Under the pieces are notes generated by a model. The model had not been told where the DNA came from. It saw only the letters and a list, made by a program, of their open reading frames with translations, and ran no database searches. From a virus, in the IMG/VR virus record IMGVR_UViG_3300031825_000255, positions 1 to 46,131 of that record: a stretch of 46,131 nt of DNA; one strand, 5' to 3'. Shown one piece after another: positions 39,746 to 46,131 of the stretch. Position 1 is the stretch's first letter; the number at the start of each line of letters is the position of its first letter. A program made the position numbers and the translations under genes.

Positions 39746-40876
39746 ATGCCATACCCGCGCCCCTCGCTCTCCGAGCTGCGCGCCCAGGCGGCGGCAGATA
39801 TCACGGCTGGTTTGCCGACTGCCGACGGTCTGCTGCGTTTCAGCAACCTCAAAATCATCGGAACCGCCGTGGCCGGCATGGCCCACCTGAACTACGGCTA
39901 TCTCGACTGGATCGCCAAGCAGGCCTGTCCCTACACCGCAACCGGCGAGTTCCTGCGCGCTTGGGCGGCGCTGAAAAAGGTCTACCCCAAGCAGGCCACG
40001 GCCGGGCACGGGCAGGTCACGTTCCTCGGTGCAGTCCCAGGCACGCTGATCGATGCTGGCACCGAGATCGTCCGCGGGGATGCGGTGGCCTATACCGTCG
40101 ACGAAACCGCGACTGTGGCGAGCGACGGTAGTGCGGCGCTGTCCGTGACCGCCGTCAATCCGGGGGACGCAGGCAACACGCCGGCCGGCACCCAGATGAC
40201 GCTGGGGTCAGCCATCAACGGCGTGCCTTCGACCGGCGCCGTGACGGTCACGATCACCGGCGGCGCCGACCAGGAGAGCGACGAATCCTTGTTTGCGCGC
40301 ATGCTGGAGGCCTACCAGAAGCCACCGAATGGCGGATCGAGGGATGACTATGTCGCCTGGGCCCTGGCTATTCCGGGCGTGACCAGGGCCTGGTGCAACC
40401 CAGTGGGATTCGGCGCCGGGACCGTGGTGGTCTATGTCATGTTCGACGAGGCTAACGCGGACTATGCGGGTTTCCCCCAGGGCAGGGATGGCATTTCCGC
40501 GAGCGACAACCGTGTGACGGTCGGCAGTGTGGCCGCCGGGGATCAGCTGACCGTCGCCGACAGTATCTTCGCCGTGCAGCCGGTCACGGCCATGGTCTAC
40601 GTGTGTAGCCCAATCCCGCGGCCTATCGACTTTGTCATTAGCGGTCTGGGTAGCGCATCGATCGCCACACGCACGGCCATTGCTGCTCTCATTCGGGAGG
40701 CTTTCATCGAGTATGGATCGCCGCTCAATGACGGCAGCATCGTGCCTCTGTCGGCCATCGAATCGGCCATCTCGGCGATCTCTGGAACCGTGGGCTTTGT
40801 GATCGAGACCCCGGCCGGAAACATTGCCAACACCCTCGGCTACCTGCCCGTCTTGGGCGATATCACCTACAGCTGA
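39746..40876 (+). CDS. baseplate J-like protein (Mu gp47-like)
   Basis: 376 aa from ATG 39746 (TCTGGAG seven bases upstream). It shows the Baseplate_J pattern: PSLSELRAQAAADITAGLP, FLRAWAALKKVYPKQATAG, GDAGNTPAGTQMTL, QESDESLFARMLEAYQKPPNGGSR split around DDYVAWALAIPGVTRAW. It connects the wedge ring to the fibres. Confidence 0.95.
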   Translation: MPYPRPSLSELRAQAAADITAGLPTADGLLRFSNLKIIGTAVAGMAHLNYGYLDWIAKQACPYTATGEFLRAWAALKKVYPKQATAGHGQVTFLGAVPGTLIDAGTEIVRGDAVAYTVDETATVASDGSAALSVTAVNPGDAGNTPAGTQMTLGSAINGVPSTGAVTVTITGGADQESDESLFARMLEAYQKPPNGGSRDDYVAWALAIPGVTRAWCNPVGFGAGTVVVYVMFDEANADYAGFPQGRDGISASDNRVTVGSVAAGDQLTVADSIFAVQPVTAMVYVCSPIPRPIDFVISGLGSASIATRTAIAALIREAFIEYGSPLNDGSIVPLSAIESAISAISGTVGFVIETPAGNIANTLGYLPVLGDITYS

Positions 40877-40881
40877 CGCCT

Positions 40882-41418
40882 ATGAAACCATCCTTTTCCA
40901 GTGCGGATTTCACCTCCGCGCTGCTCGGGCTGCTGCCTCGCGGTCGAGTCTGGTCCAGGGACCCGGGCAGTGTTCAGGTCCAGACGGTGGCCTGTTTCGC
41001 GCCGACCTTCCAGCGTCTGAGCGACAGGGCCGTGGGGCTGTTGGATGACGCCTTCCCGGCAACGGCCGGCGGTCTGCTGCCCGAGTGGGAAGCCACGCTT
41101 GGGCTACCCGATCCCTGTGCTGGGCCTTCGCCTACCCTGCAGGCGCGGCGCAATCAGGTGGTGGTTCGTCTGACCAACAACGGCGGTCAGTCCATCGCCT
41201 ACTTCGAGTCCTTCGCAGCGGGGCTCGGTTACGCCGTGACCGTCACGCAGTATGCCCCGTTTCGTTGCGGGCAAAGCGCCTGCGGTCAGCAGCTGGGCGG
41301 CGAGGACTGGTTTTTTACCTGGGCCATCAATGCCCCTCTGGCGGGAAATCCCATCCTGAGTTGCGAGCTGCGGACGGCGCAGCCGGCCCACACCATTCTG
41401 CAATTCCACTACGCGTAA
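40882..41418 (+). CDS. baseplate protein (Mu gp48/YmfQ-like)
   Basis: 178 aa: LLGLLPRGRVWSRDPGS at the N-terminus and LLPEWEATLGLPDPCAG in the middle are diagnostic of the YmfQ/DUF2313 family. The C-terminal part has FRCGQSACGQQLGGEDWFFTW. It is the outer wedge part to which the tail fibre attaches; the fibre gene follows after 13 nt. Confidence 0.93.
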   Translation: MKPSFSSADFTSALLGLLPRGRVWSRDPGSVQVQTVACFAPTFQRLSDRAVGLLDDAFPATAGGLLPEWEATLGLPDPCAGPSPTLQARRNQVVVRLTNNGGQSIAYFESFAAGLGYAVTVTQYAPFRCGQSACGQQLGGEDWFFTWAINAPLAGNPILSCELRTAQPAHTILQFHYA

Positions 41419-41431
41419 CACGCGAGGATCT

Positions 41432-42700
41432 ATGTATCGAATCGACGTGCCGTCAGCAGCGACGGATCTGCCCGCCAGTACCCCCGAGGGTCGACCGGGA
41501 TTCTTCACCGACGGGAATCCAGCGATAGGCGAGCCAGCCACCATCGTGCCAGCCGAGTGGCTGAACATGATCATGATGGAAATCCTGAACGTGGTCACCG
41601 CGGCCAATATCGGCCCCCTGAAAAGCGACAACACCCAGTTGCTGAAGGCGATCAACTGGATTGCCACGCCTACCCGCTGGAAGGCGGTAGCCAGCGGCTA
41701 TGTGGCCAAGCCGTGGGACTTGCTCATGCTCAACAACCGCGTGGACTCGCCCACCTTGCTCCTGCCCGAGGCGCCGCTCTACGGCCAGGAGGTGCGGGTA
41801 ATGCCGTATCCCTACACCCAATACAGCCGGTTCCCCGTGACGGTGGACGGCAACGGGCACCCCATCATGGGCCTGAACGAGACGATGGCCATCAACGAGG
41901 ACAATGTCATGTGTTCCTGCAAGTTCCTGGGAGCAATCAAGGGCTGGCTGATCGAAAAGATGGGCTATTCGGGCAATTCGTTCACCATCGACAACTACAC
42001 GGCGCGCGCTTACGGACCCAATGCCATCCAGAAATTCGACGCGCGTATCGTCAAAGGGGCGCCGTTGGTGATGATGGTCCATGGCGGCGGATGGGTCTCT
42101 GGCGATCGGGCGGCGGCTAACCTGGGCGGCGGGGTCTATCTCCAGCAGTTCCCGGATCAATATGGCTTCGGCTTCGCGTCCATCGAGTACACGCTCGCCG
42201 ACGCCTCGAACCACTCCTACCCGACGGCCGTCAATGACGTGATCGCCGCCGCGGACTATTTCAAGGCCACGCTCGGCGTTACCGACATCCACATCCTGGG
42301 CACGTCGGCCGGTGCCAATCTGGCCGCGCTAGCGGTGATCGCCCGGCCGGATCTGTTCTCCTCATTCATCGGCTATTACGGCGCCTACGACCTGACCAAG
42401 CTGAGCGAATTCTCCGTCGACGTGCAGACCGACATCGGCTACTTCGCTGCCGACCCGTCCGCTGCCAGTCCTGCGCTGCAGGCGGGGACTTGGAACACGC
42501 CGTCCCTCCTGATCCACGGCGATGCGGACACGACGGTCAATATCCAGCAGACCCTCGATTTCGGGGCGGCTATCGGGGTGAGCCCCATCACGGTTGCCGG
42601 GGCGGCGCATGCATTTCCGATCTTTGGTGATCCTGCGGGCGTGTTGCCCGATTTTGCCAAGTCCGTATTCAAATTTATCGATGGGGTGACTGAGAAGTGA
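41432..42700 (+). CDS. tail fibre with C-terminal alpha/beta-hydrolase (esterase) domain
   Basis: 422 aa. Residues 1-80 are a fibre attachment region of the type seen in Pseudomonas phages (MYRIDVPSAATDLPAST, EWLNMIMMEILNVVTAANI). Residues 80-175 are a short shaft (RVMPYPYTQYSRFPVTVDG). From about 185 to the end the protein is an alpha/beta hydrolase: oxyanion motif HGGGW (217-221), nucleophile Ser292 in GTSAG, Asp366 in HGDAD, and His393 in GAAHAF. All three triad residues are in the right order, so it should be active, probably removing acyl groups from the surface polysaccharide that serves as receptor. Family analogy is to carbohydrate/acetyl esterases; the substrate is inference. Confidence 0.9.
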   Translation: MYRIDVPSAATDLPASTPEGRPGFFTDGNPAIGEPATIVPAEWLNMIMMEILNVVTAANIGPLKSDNTQLLKAINWIATPTRWKAVASGYVAKPWDLLMLNNRVDSPTLLLPEAPLYGQEVRVMPYPYTQYSRFPVTVDGNGHPIMGLNETMAINEDNVMCSCKFLGAIKGWLIEKMGYSGNSFTIDNYTARAYGPNAIQKFDARIVKGAPLVMMVHGGGWVSGDRAAANLGGGVYLQQFPDQYGFGFASIEYTLADASNHSYPTAVNDVIAAADYFKATLGVTDIHILGTSAGANLAALAVIARPDLFSSFIGYYGAYDLTKLSEFSVDVQTDIGYFAADPSAASPALQAGTWNTPSLLIHGDADTTVNIQQTLDFGAAIGVSPITVAGAAHAFPIFGDPAGVLPDFAKSVFKFIDGVTEK

Positions 42701-43668
42701 GTTTTTTTACGGATTTCTTTCCGCAGAGTGGACAAAGCGGGCCCAATAATGCCGCTGGCGGTAATATCTTCGCGGGTATTAGGCCACCGAAGTTTGCAAG
42801 TTTCGGAAACAGCGAGAACTTTTCCAAGGCCGGCAACTGGATGACGGAGAACTTCGTCATTCCCAACCACCTCGGTTATATCCTCGGGATCAACTTCGGC
42901 TACAAAGTCACTGTCGCGACGTGGAACAACACGCTCGTCTGGTACGTTACCGACGGGAGCTTGGGGGCAAACTCGGTAATTAGCGCCCTGATCTATAACC
43001 AGGTGCTGGATAAATGGTACATCTCCTCGACTGGCGCGTTTGTCGGCGTATATGAGGTGAATATCCTGACCGGCGCTCGCACATTGGTTACGCCTACCGT
43101 CCCCGCATTCCTGGCTCAAGCGTTTCCGAACTATGCCTGCCTCTCGTACTGCAATGCCGAAGGGCTCTATGAGTGGCGCGACGGCAATACCATCCGCAAA
43201 TACTCCCAGAATTTCGTGGAAGTGCAGAATCGGGCGTTCGTCGCGGCGAACAACGTCAACGACGCGAACTGGTACTACACCGAGGACTGCAAGATTCGGG
43301 CGCAGTCGATAACCAGCTGGAAGGGGCAGGGAACCTCGAACACTACCACGGTGACCCCCGTCAGTCCTCGGCTACTGATCGAGCGCTACGGTAGCCGCCG
43401 GTTGGTCGATCTGACCGCGGCGATGGTCTTCAGCGCCAGAAACGACGACCTATCCGCCTCGAACATGACGCCCATGGTGCCCACCATGTCGACCGGAGCG
43501 TTTCTGGGAAACGCGGTTCGACTCGGGGTTTACGCCCGAGATGTGAGCGTGATTGCCGACCCCTACCTCCTGGACCGCGTGGATTATGACCGCTGGCTGA
43601 GCGACGTCGCCGACGCACTGGGCATGCCGGATGCTCCGGCCTTCTATGGAGACTGGACCAATGTCTAA
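42697..43668 (+). CDS. second tail protein, probable receptor-binding or fibre-tip protein
   Basis: 323 aa from a GTG that overlaps the fibre stop (GTGA). It is rich in aromatics, Asn and Ser with long predicted beta stretches (LGYILGINFGYKVTVATWNN, LIYNQVLDKWYISSTGAFVG, YEWRDGNTIRKYSQNFVEVQ) and resembles the C-terminal, variable parts of fibres or surface-binding proteins. I know no family for it. Coupling to the esterase fibre suggests that both are needed in equal amounts, perhaps as a tip or cofactor. Confidence 0.75.
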   Translation: MSFFTDFFPQSGQSGPNNAAGGNIFAGIRPPKFASFGNSENFSKAGNWMTENFVIPNHLGYILGINFGYKVTVATWNNTLVWYVTDGSLGANSVISALIYNQVLDKWYISSTGAFVGVYEVNILTGARTLVTPTVPAFLAQAFPNYACLSYCNAEGLYEWRDGNTIRKYSQNFVEVQNRAFVAANNVNDANWYYTEDCKIRAQSITSWKGQGTSNTTTVTPVSPRLLIERYGSRRLVDLTAAMVFSARNDDLSASNMTPMVPTMSTGAFLGNAVRLGVYARDVSVIADPYLLDRVDYDRWLSDVADALGMPDAPAFYGDWTNV

Positions 43669-44092
43669 ATTCGTTTCGTTCCCGCTGCAGCAGGATGACC
43701 TTCGGATCGTCTACCCGGACGATATCGCACTGTTCGCGGACACGGTCGTCGATGGCGAGACTGTTCATGCCCGATACCTCGGCGCCCTGGATCTGTCTCC
43801 CTCGGACTATTTCCGCCAACAGCTGGCAGCCAGCGCCATCCAGAACATCAAGGCTGCCGCGTTCGTGGCGATCAACGAACTCGACGGCGAGGGCGGCTGG
43901 CGTCGCCAGAGGGCCGACGACAAGAAGGCACTGGGGGACTCGACGCTTTTCGATCAGTTGCTAGCCAGTCGAGAGGCCATCCGCTCCCGCTCCAATGACC
44001 TGGAAGCGGAAGTGGCGGCGATGACGTATGACGAACTGCTGGCGTTCGATCCGCTGGCCGACCTGCGGAAGGCCGCAGGTCCCCAGCTGTAG
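43661..44092 (+). CDS. tail fibre assembly-like protein
   Basis: 143 aa from ATG 43661, overlapping the previous gene by 8 nt. A beta-rich N-terminus (FVSFPLQQDDLRIVYPDDIA) precedes a helical C-terminal part with the pattern common to fibre chaperones (GGWRRQRADDKKALGDSTLF, SNDLEAEVAAMTYDELLAF). Position after the fibre genes fits a chaperone or a cap protein. Homology is not certain by eye. Confidence 0.6.
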   Translation: MSKFVSFPLQQDDLRIVYPDDIALFADTVVDGETVHARYLGALDLSPSDYFRQQLAASAIQNIKAAAFVAINELDGEGGWRRQRADDKKALGDSTLFDQLLASREAIRSRSNDLEAEVAAMTYDELLAFDPLADLRKAAGPQL

Positions 44093-44127
44093 GACGGCTA
44101 TCGCTGAATCACCCGCTATAACCTGCA

Positions 44128-44178
44128 ACCCGCTCCGGCGGGTATTTTTTTGCCCGAAACCCGGCCCTGTGCCGGGTT
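44128..44178 (+). terminator. two hairpins between fibre and lysis genes
   Basis: ACCCGC-TCCG-GCGGGT followed by A T7 (44128-44151) is a good terminator. A second perfect stem AACCCGGC-CCTGT-GCCGGGTT (44158-44178) follows at once without a T-run. They separate the tail block from the lysis genes. Confidence 0.7.
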
Positions 44179-44197
44179 ATTCGTTTCTGGAGATCCC

Positions 44198-44671
44198 ATG
44201 ACCCTTTCCGAGATCCGCGCTGCCGCCATCAAGCCAGCGCTCGCGCTGATGCCTATGCGTATGACCAGCCCCCAGGCGGAAATCCAGTTGCTCGCCATCG
44301 GCCTGCAGGAGTCAGGATTCGCCGCCCGTCATCAGCTCGGCGGGCCCGCCCACGGCTTCTGGCAGTTCGAGCAGGGCGGCGTGCGCGGGGTGCTACAGCA
44401 TCCGCAGAGCCGGGCCCAGGCCATGGCTATCTGCGTAGATCGAGGCGTCGAGGCGGACGCAGCATCCGTCCATGCCGCGCTCGAGCATGATGACATCCTT
44501 GCCGCGGCATTCGCCCGTCTGCTGTTCTGGATTGATCCGTCTCCGTTGCCTGCGGTAGGGGACGCAGGACGGTCCTGGGATCTGTACCTGCGCACCTGGC
44601 GGCCGGGCCGGCCCCGACGCGATAGCTGGGATGCCTTCTATGCCAGGGCGGTTGGCGAGGTATCGCCATGA
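44198..44671 (+). CDS. putative endolysin (lysozyme/transglycosylase-like)
   Basis: 157 aa from ATG 44198 (TGGAGATCCC upstream). It has the Glu-containing motif LLAIGLQESGFAARHQLGG followed by GFWQFEQGG, the arrangement of lytic transglycosylase-like phage muramidases (catalytic Glu then GxxQF). The helical C-terminus ends WDLYLRTWRPGRPRRDSWDAF. No signal peptide, so it depends on the holin. The stop overlaps the Rz start. Family assignment is by motif and position. Confidence 0.75.
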   Translation: MTLSEIRAAAIKPALALMPMRMTSPQAEIQLLAIGLQESGFAARHQLGGPAHGFWQFEQGGVRGVLQHPQSRAQAMAICVDRGVEADAASVHAALEHDDILAAAFARLLFWIDPSPLPAVGDAGRSWDLYLRTWRPGRPRRDSWDAFYARAVGEVSP

Positions 44672-45210
44672 GCTTGACCGATCTGATCCCTGTGCAATAC
44701 CGGCTGCTGGCCGCCGGCGGCATCGCCCTGGCTCTGCTGCTGGCCGGCGCCGCTGCGGGATGGGCTGTCAATGGATGGCGTCTTGGTCGGGAGTTCGCAG
44801 CTATCAAGCAGCAACACGCCGAGCAGCTCGCCAAGAACGAGCAGGTGGCCAATGCCGCCTTCCGCGAGCAGCAGCAGGCCCGCCAGCAGCTCGAAAACAA
44901 ACTCTCACTGCTCGACCAGCAGCGCTATGGAGAACTGCAGAATGCCCAAGCCAATACTGATCGCCTGTCTGCTGATCTCGCTGATGCTCGTCAGCGGATG
45001 CGCGTCACCATTACCGCCAGCAGCTGCCAGCAACTGTCCGGAGCAGGAAAAGTCGCCGGCGCCGACCGCGTGGATGATGGAACCATCACAGTCGAACTTC
45101 TCCCAGCGACTGCAGCAGATCTTGCCCGTCTCGCCGGAGACGCAGACGCCTGTGCAGTGAAACTGACCGCGCTGCAGGGATGGGCACGGGAGATTACGAA
45201 GGGGGATTGA
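44668..45210 (+). CDS. Rz: i-spanin (Rz)
   Basis: 180 aa. One N-terminal transmembrane helix (LLAAGGIALALLLAGAAAGWAV, about residues 9-32) and then a long coiled coil (FAAIKQQHAEQLAKNEQVAN, EQQQARQQLENKLSLLDQQR) followed by a small periplasmic domain with two Cys. With the nested Rz1 it spans the periplasm and fuses the membranes at the last step of lysis. Start overlaps the endolysin stop (ATGA). Confidence 0.88.
   Translation: MSLTDLIPVQYRLLAAGGIALALLLAGAAAGWAVNGWRLGREFAAIKQQHAEQLAKNEQVANAAFREQQQARQQLENKLSLLDQQRYGELQNAQANTDRLSADLADARQRMRVTITASSCQQLSGAGKVAGADRVDDGTITVELLPATAADLARLAGDADACAVKLTALQGWAREITKGD
44942..45160 (+). CDS. Rz1: o-spanin lipoprotein (Rz1), nested in Rz
   Basis: 72 aa in the +1 frame entirely inside Rz; the ATG at 44942 follows GGAGAACTGC. 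Signal peptide MPKPILIACLLISLMLVSGC has the lipobox LVSGC with the lipid-modified Cys at residue 20, followed by a Pro-rich periplasmic segment (ASPLPPAAAS). This is the classic Rz1 design. The larger open frame from 44771 is only the frame extension. Confidence 0.85.
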   Translation: MPKPILIACLLISLMLVSGCASPLPPAAASNCPEQEKSPAPTAWMMEPSQSNFSQRLQQILPVSPETQTPVQ

Positions 45211-45392
45211 GATTGCCCGGACGGGCGAGGAGGGGGAGAAAACTCGTCCAGAACGGGGCCTGGAATGCGGGGGAAATCGTTTCCACTTGGGGAAAGCGAG
45301 GCCGCGTGGCTCTAGGGCTGTAAGCAAGACAAAATTTCCAAGTAGTGGAAATGGGATATTGCTAACTTATTGATATGAAACAGAAATAGTAT
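45211..45392. promoter_or_regulatory. attP left-arm region with TTTCCACT-type sites
   Basis: 182 bp between Rz and attR without a gene. It holds GGAAA-TCG-TTTCC (45272-45284), TTTCCACT (45280-45287), and the perfect dyad TTTCCA-AGTAG-TGGAAA (45335-45351), which includes the inverted AGTGGAAA (45344-45351). These repeat the motif next to attL, so they are the candidate integrase or host-factor arm sites. Confidence 0.45.
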
Positions 45393-45485
45393 CGGATTGC
45401 AAATCCGTGTACGCCGGTTCGATTCCGACCTCGGCCTCCACTATGAAAGCCCCGTAGATTCAGGTCTACGGGGCTTTTTCATTTC
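45393..45485. repeat. attR: attR: right 93-bp attachment repeat with truncated tRNA-Cys
   Basis: Exact copy of 47-139. It carries only the 3' 48 nt of tRNA-Cys (no 5' acceptor strand or D-arm) and the terminator hairpin (45447-45480), so it makes no tRNA. Since a second integrase follows directly, this copy also looks like attL of the neighbouring element. Confidence 0.95.
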
Positions 45486-45510
45486 TGCACCAAAGCCGTG
45501 TTATTGCATT

Positions 45511-45534
45511 AGTTTTCACACGCGTGCGAAAACT
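45511..45534. other. imperfect 24-bp palindrome next to the second integrase
   Basis: AGTTTTC-(10 bp)-GAAAACT with the self-complementary core CACGCGTG. It lies 25 bp right of the att repeat and 5 bp before the stop codon of the second integrase, the position that holds TTTCCACT-type sites in the first element, so it may be the arm-type site of element 2. Confidence 0.4.
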
Positions 45535-45538
45535 TTCG

Positions 45539-46131
45539 CTATTTCGATGGCTTGGCGATGGCGCCGACGCGCCGATAGACACGCTTGGTAATGCCTTCGG
45601 TCGAGTGCCCGAGCAGAACGCTTGCGTCTGACAAGTCTCGAATTTCGCTGGCAGCCTTTGGCCGGATATCCCGGAACTGGAACTGCCTGATCCTCACAGC
45701 CAGCTCTTGCTCACCAGCTTCTGCTGCCTTGATGGCAGCCGACTCACGAGCATCGTCCCAGCGATTCCGAAGCATCGGCCATGACACGCGCTGGCCGCGT
45801 CGGTTGATGACCAGGAACGGCGAAAGGTGCTCGACATTCCCTTTATTGATCCTCTCGACCAGCTTGCCGAGGCTGTTGGGTTCGCCATCGACCTCGACCT
45901 GGATGCGCAGTTTCTTGTCGGTCTTTCCCTGCCGCACCAGCAGGTAGCCGTCGACAATGTCGTCGCGGCGCATCGCGAGCACGTCAGCCGGTCTTTGGCC
46001 GGTTAGCAGAGCCAGATCCATGGCATCACGTAGCTCATGGCAGGCCTGCGCATAGACCGCTTTCCAGACTGCATCATTGGCGTAGTAGTCGCGCGGTTTT
46101 TCCTTGTTCTTGCGTACCCCTTGACAGGGGT
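45539..46131 (-). CDS. int: second tyrosine integrase, partial (continues past the window)
   Basis: The C-terminal 197 residues or so of an integrase; the frame is open to the window end (PCQGVRKNKEKPRDYYAND at the edge). Catalytic residues: Arg in LTGQRPAD, Lys-rich QGKTDKK, Arg in FRDIRPKAASE, His in LLGHS and Tyr in RVYRRVG. It is clearly homologous to the first integrase (both share GQRPAD, MRNRWD/LRNRWD, IRPKAASEI and VYRRVG) but not a recent copy. It lies 54 bp from its att repeat against 56 bp for the first, in the same orientation. Confidence 0.93.
   Translation of the reverse strand, partial: PCQGVRKNKEKPRDYYANDAVWKAVYAQACHELRDAMDLALLTGQRPADVLAMRRDDIVDGYLLVRQGKTDKKLRIQVEVDGEPNSLGKLVERINKGNVEHLSPFLVINRRGQRVSWPMLRNRWDDARESAAIKAAEAGEQELAVRIRQFQFRDIRPKAASEIRDLSDASVLLGHSTEGITKRVYRRVGAIAKPSK

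Noticed and set aside
45393-45440. A second tRNA-Cys gene
   Set aside because: Only the 3' 48 nt are present; the 5' acceptor strand and D-arm are missing, so it is the attR remnant.
1-46131. Insertion sequences or transposases, including a Mu-type transposase
   Set aside because: No transposase frame or terminal repeats were seen. The Mu resemblance is limited to tail proteins; integration is by tyrosine integrase at a tRNA.

Overview
The window is a complete temperate prophage of about 45.3 kb in a tRNA-Cys(GCA) gene, plus the start of a second integrative element next to it. The tRNA type, the family content (DUF1654 and DUF3077 proteins, a CsrA/RsmA homologue) and the GC-rich structural genes suggest a Pseudomonas-like gammaproteobacterial host; this is inference, because almost no host sequence is present. 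An intact tRNA-Cys lies at 21-94. A 93-bp stretch (47-139: the 3' half of the tRNA plus its terminator) is repeated exactly at 45393-45485, so these are attL and attR. Directly after the right copy comes a second, related tyrosine integrase (45539 to window end) in the same orientation and at the same distance from its att copy. The arrangement therefore looks like a tandem: tRNA - prophage 1 - att - element 2.

Layout. (1) 195-4311, minus strand: a leftward early operon running from a LuxR-type HTH protein through a CsrA homologue and small unknown genes to a DUF4224 excisionase candidate and the integrase. A promoter/operator (4341-4396) that shares motifs with the cI-cro operators drives it. 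(2) 4463-11107: an accessory zone between the two operator regions, with an SOS-boxed DUF1654 gene, hicAB, two unknown minus-strand genes in AT-rich DNA (5702-6901 and 7323-7994), two small membrane proteins, and a two-gene unit of an HTH-ImmA/IrrE protease plus an unknown partner with its own palindromic promoter. (3) 11350-12606: an S24-type CI repressor and a divergent Cro-like protein. (4) 13092-18524: rightward early genes (DUF3077, Rha-like antirepressor, replication initiator, DnaC-like loader, DnaB-like helicase, two unknowns). (5) 18645-19723: membrane and minus-strand accessory genes with terminator hairpins. (6) 20004-45210: the late operon.

The late operon is mosaic. The head is lambda-like (Nu1-type small and gpA-type large terminase, gpW, lambda portal, S49 protease, acidic scaffold-like protein, gpD, gpE, FII and tail-terminator proteins). 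The tail is Mu-like and contractile (DUF2635, sheath, tube, frameshifted assembly chaperone, short tape measure with a lytic transglycosylase, gpN-type protein, gpP, gp45, gp46, gp47, gp48). Lysis is split: a holin candidate opens the late operon, while an endolysin candidate, Rz and a nested Rz1 close it.

The points most worth a second look are: a tail fibre with a complete alpha/beta-hydrolase (esterase) triad; a cluster of TGCGAACA 8-mers in both orientations in and before the small terminase gene (a packaging-site candidate); the HTH-ImmA/partner pair with an 11-bp perfect inverted repeat around its promoter; the phage-borne CsrA; the unknown genes of the accessory zone; and the tandem att arrangement.
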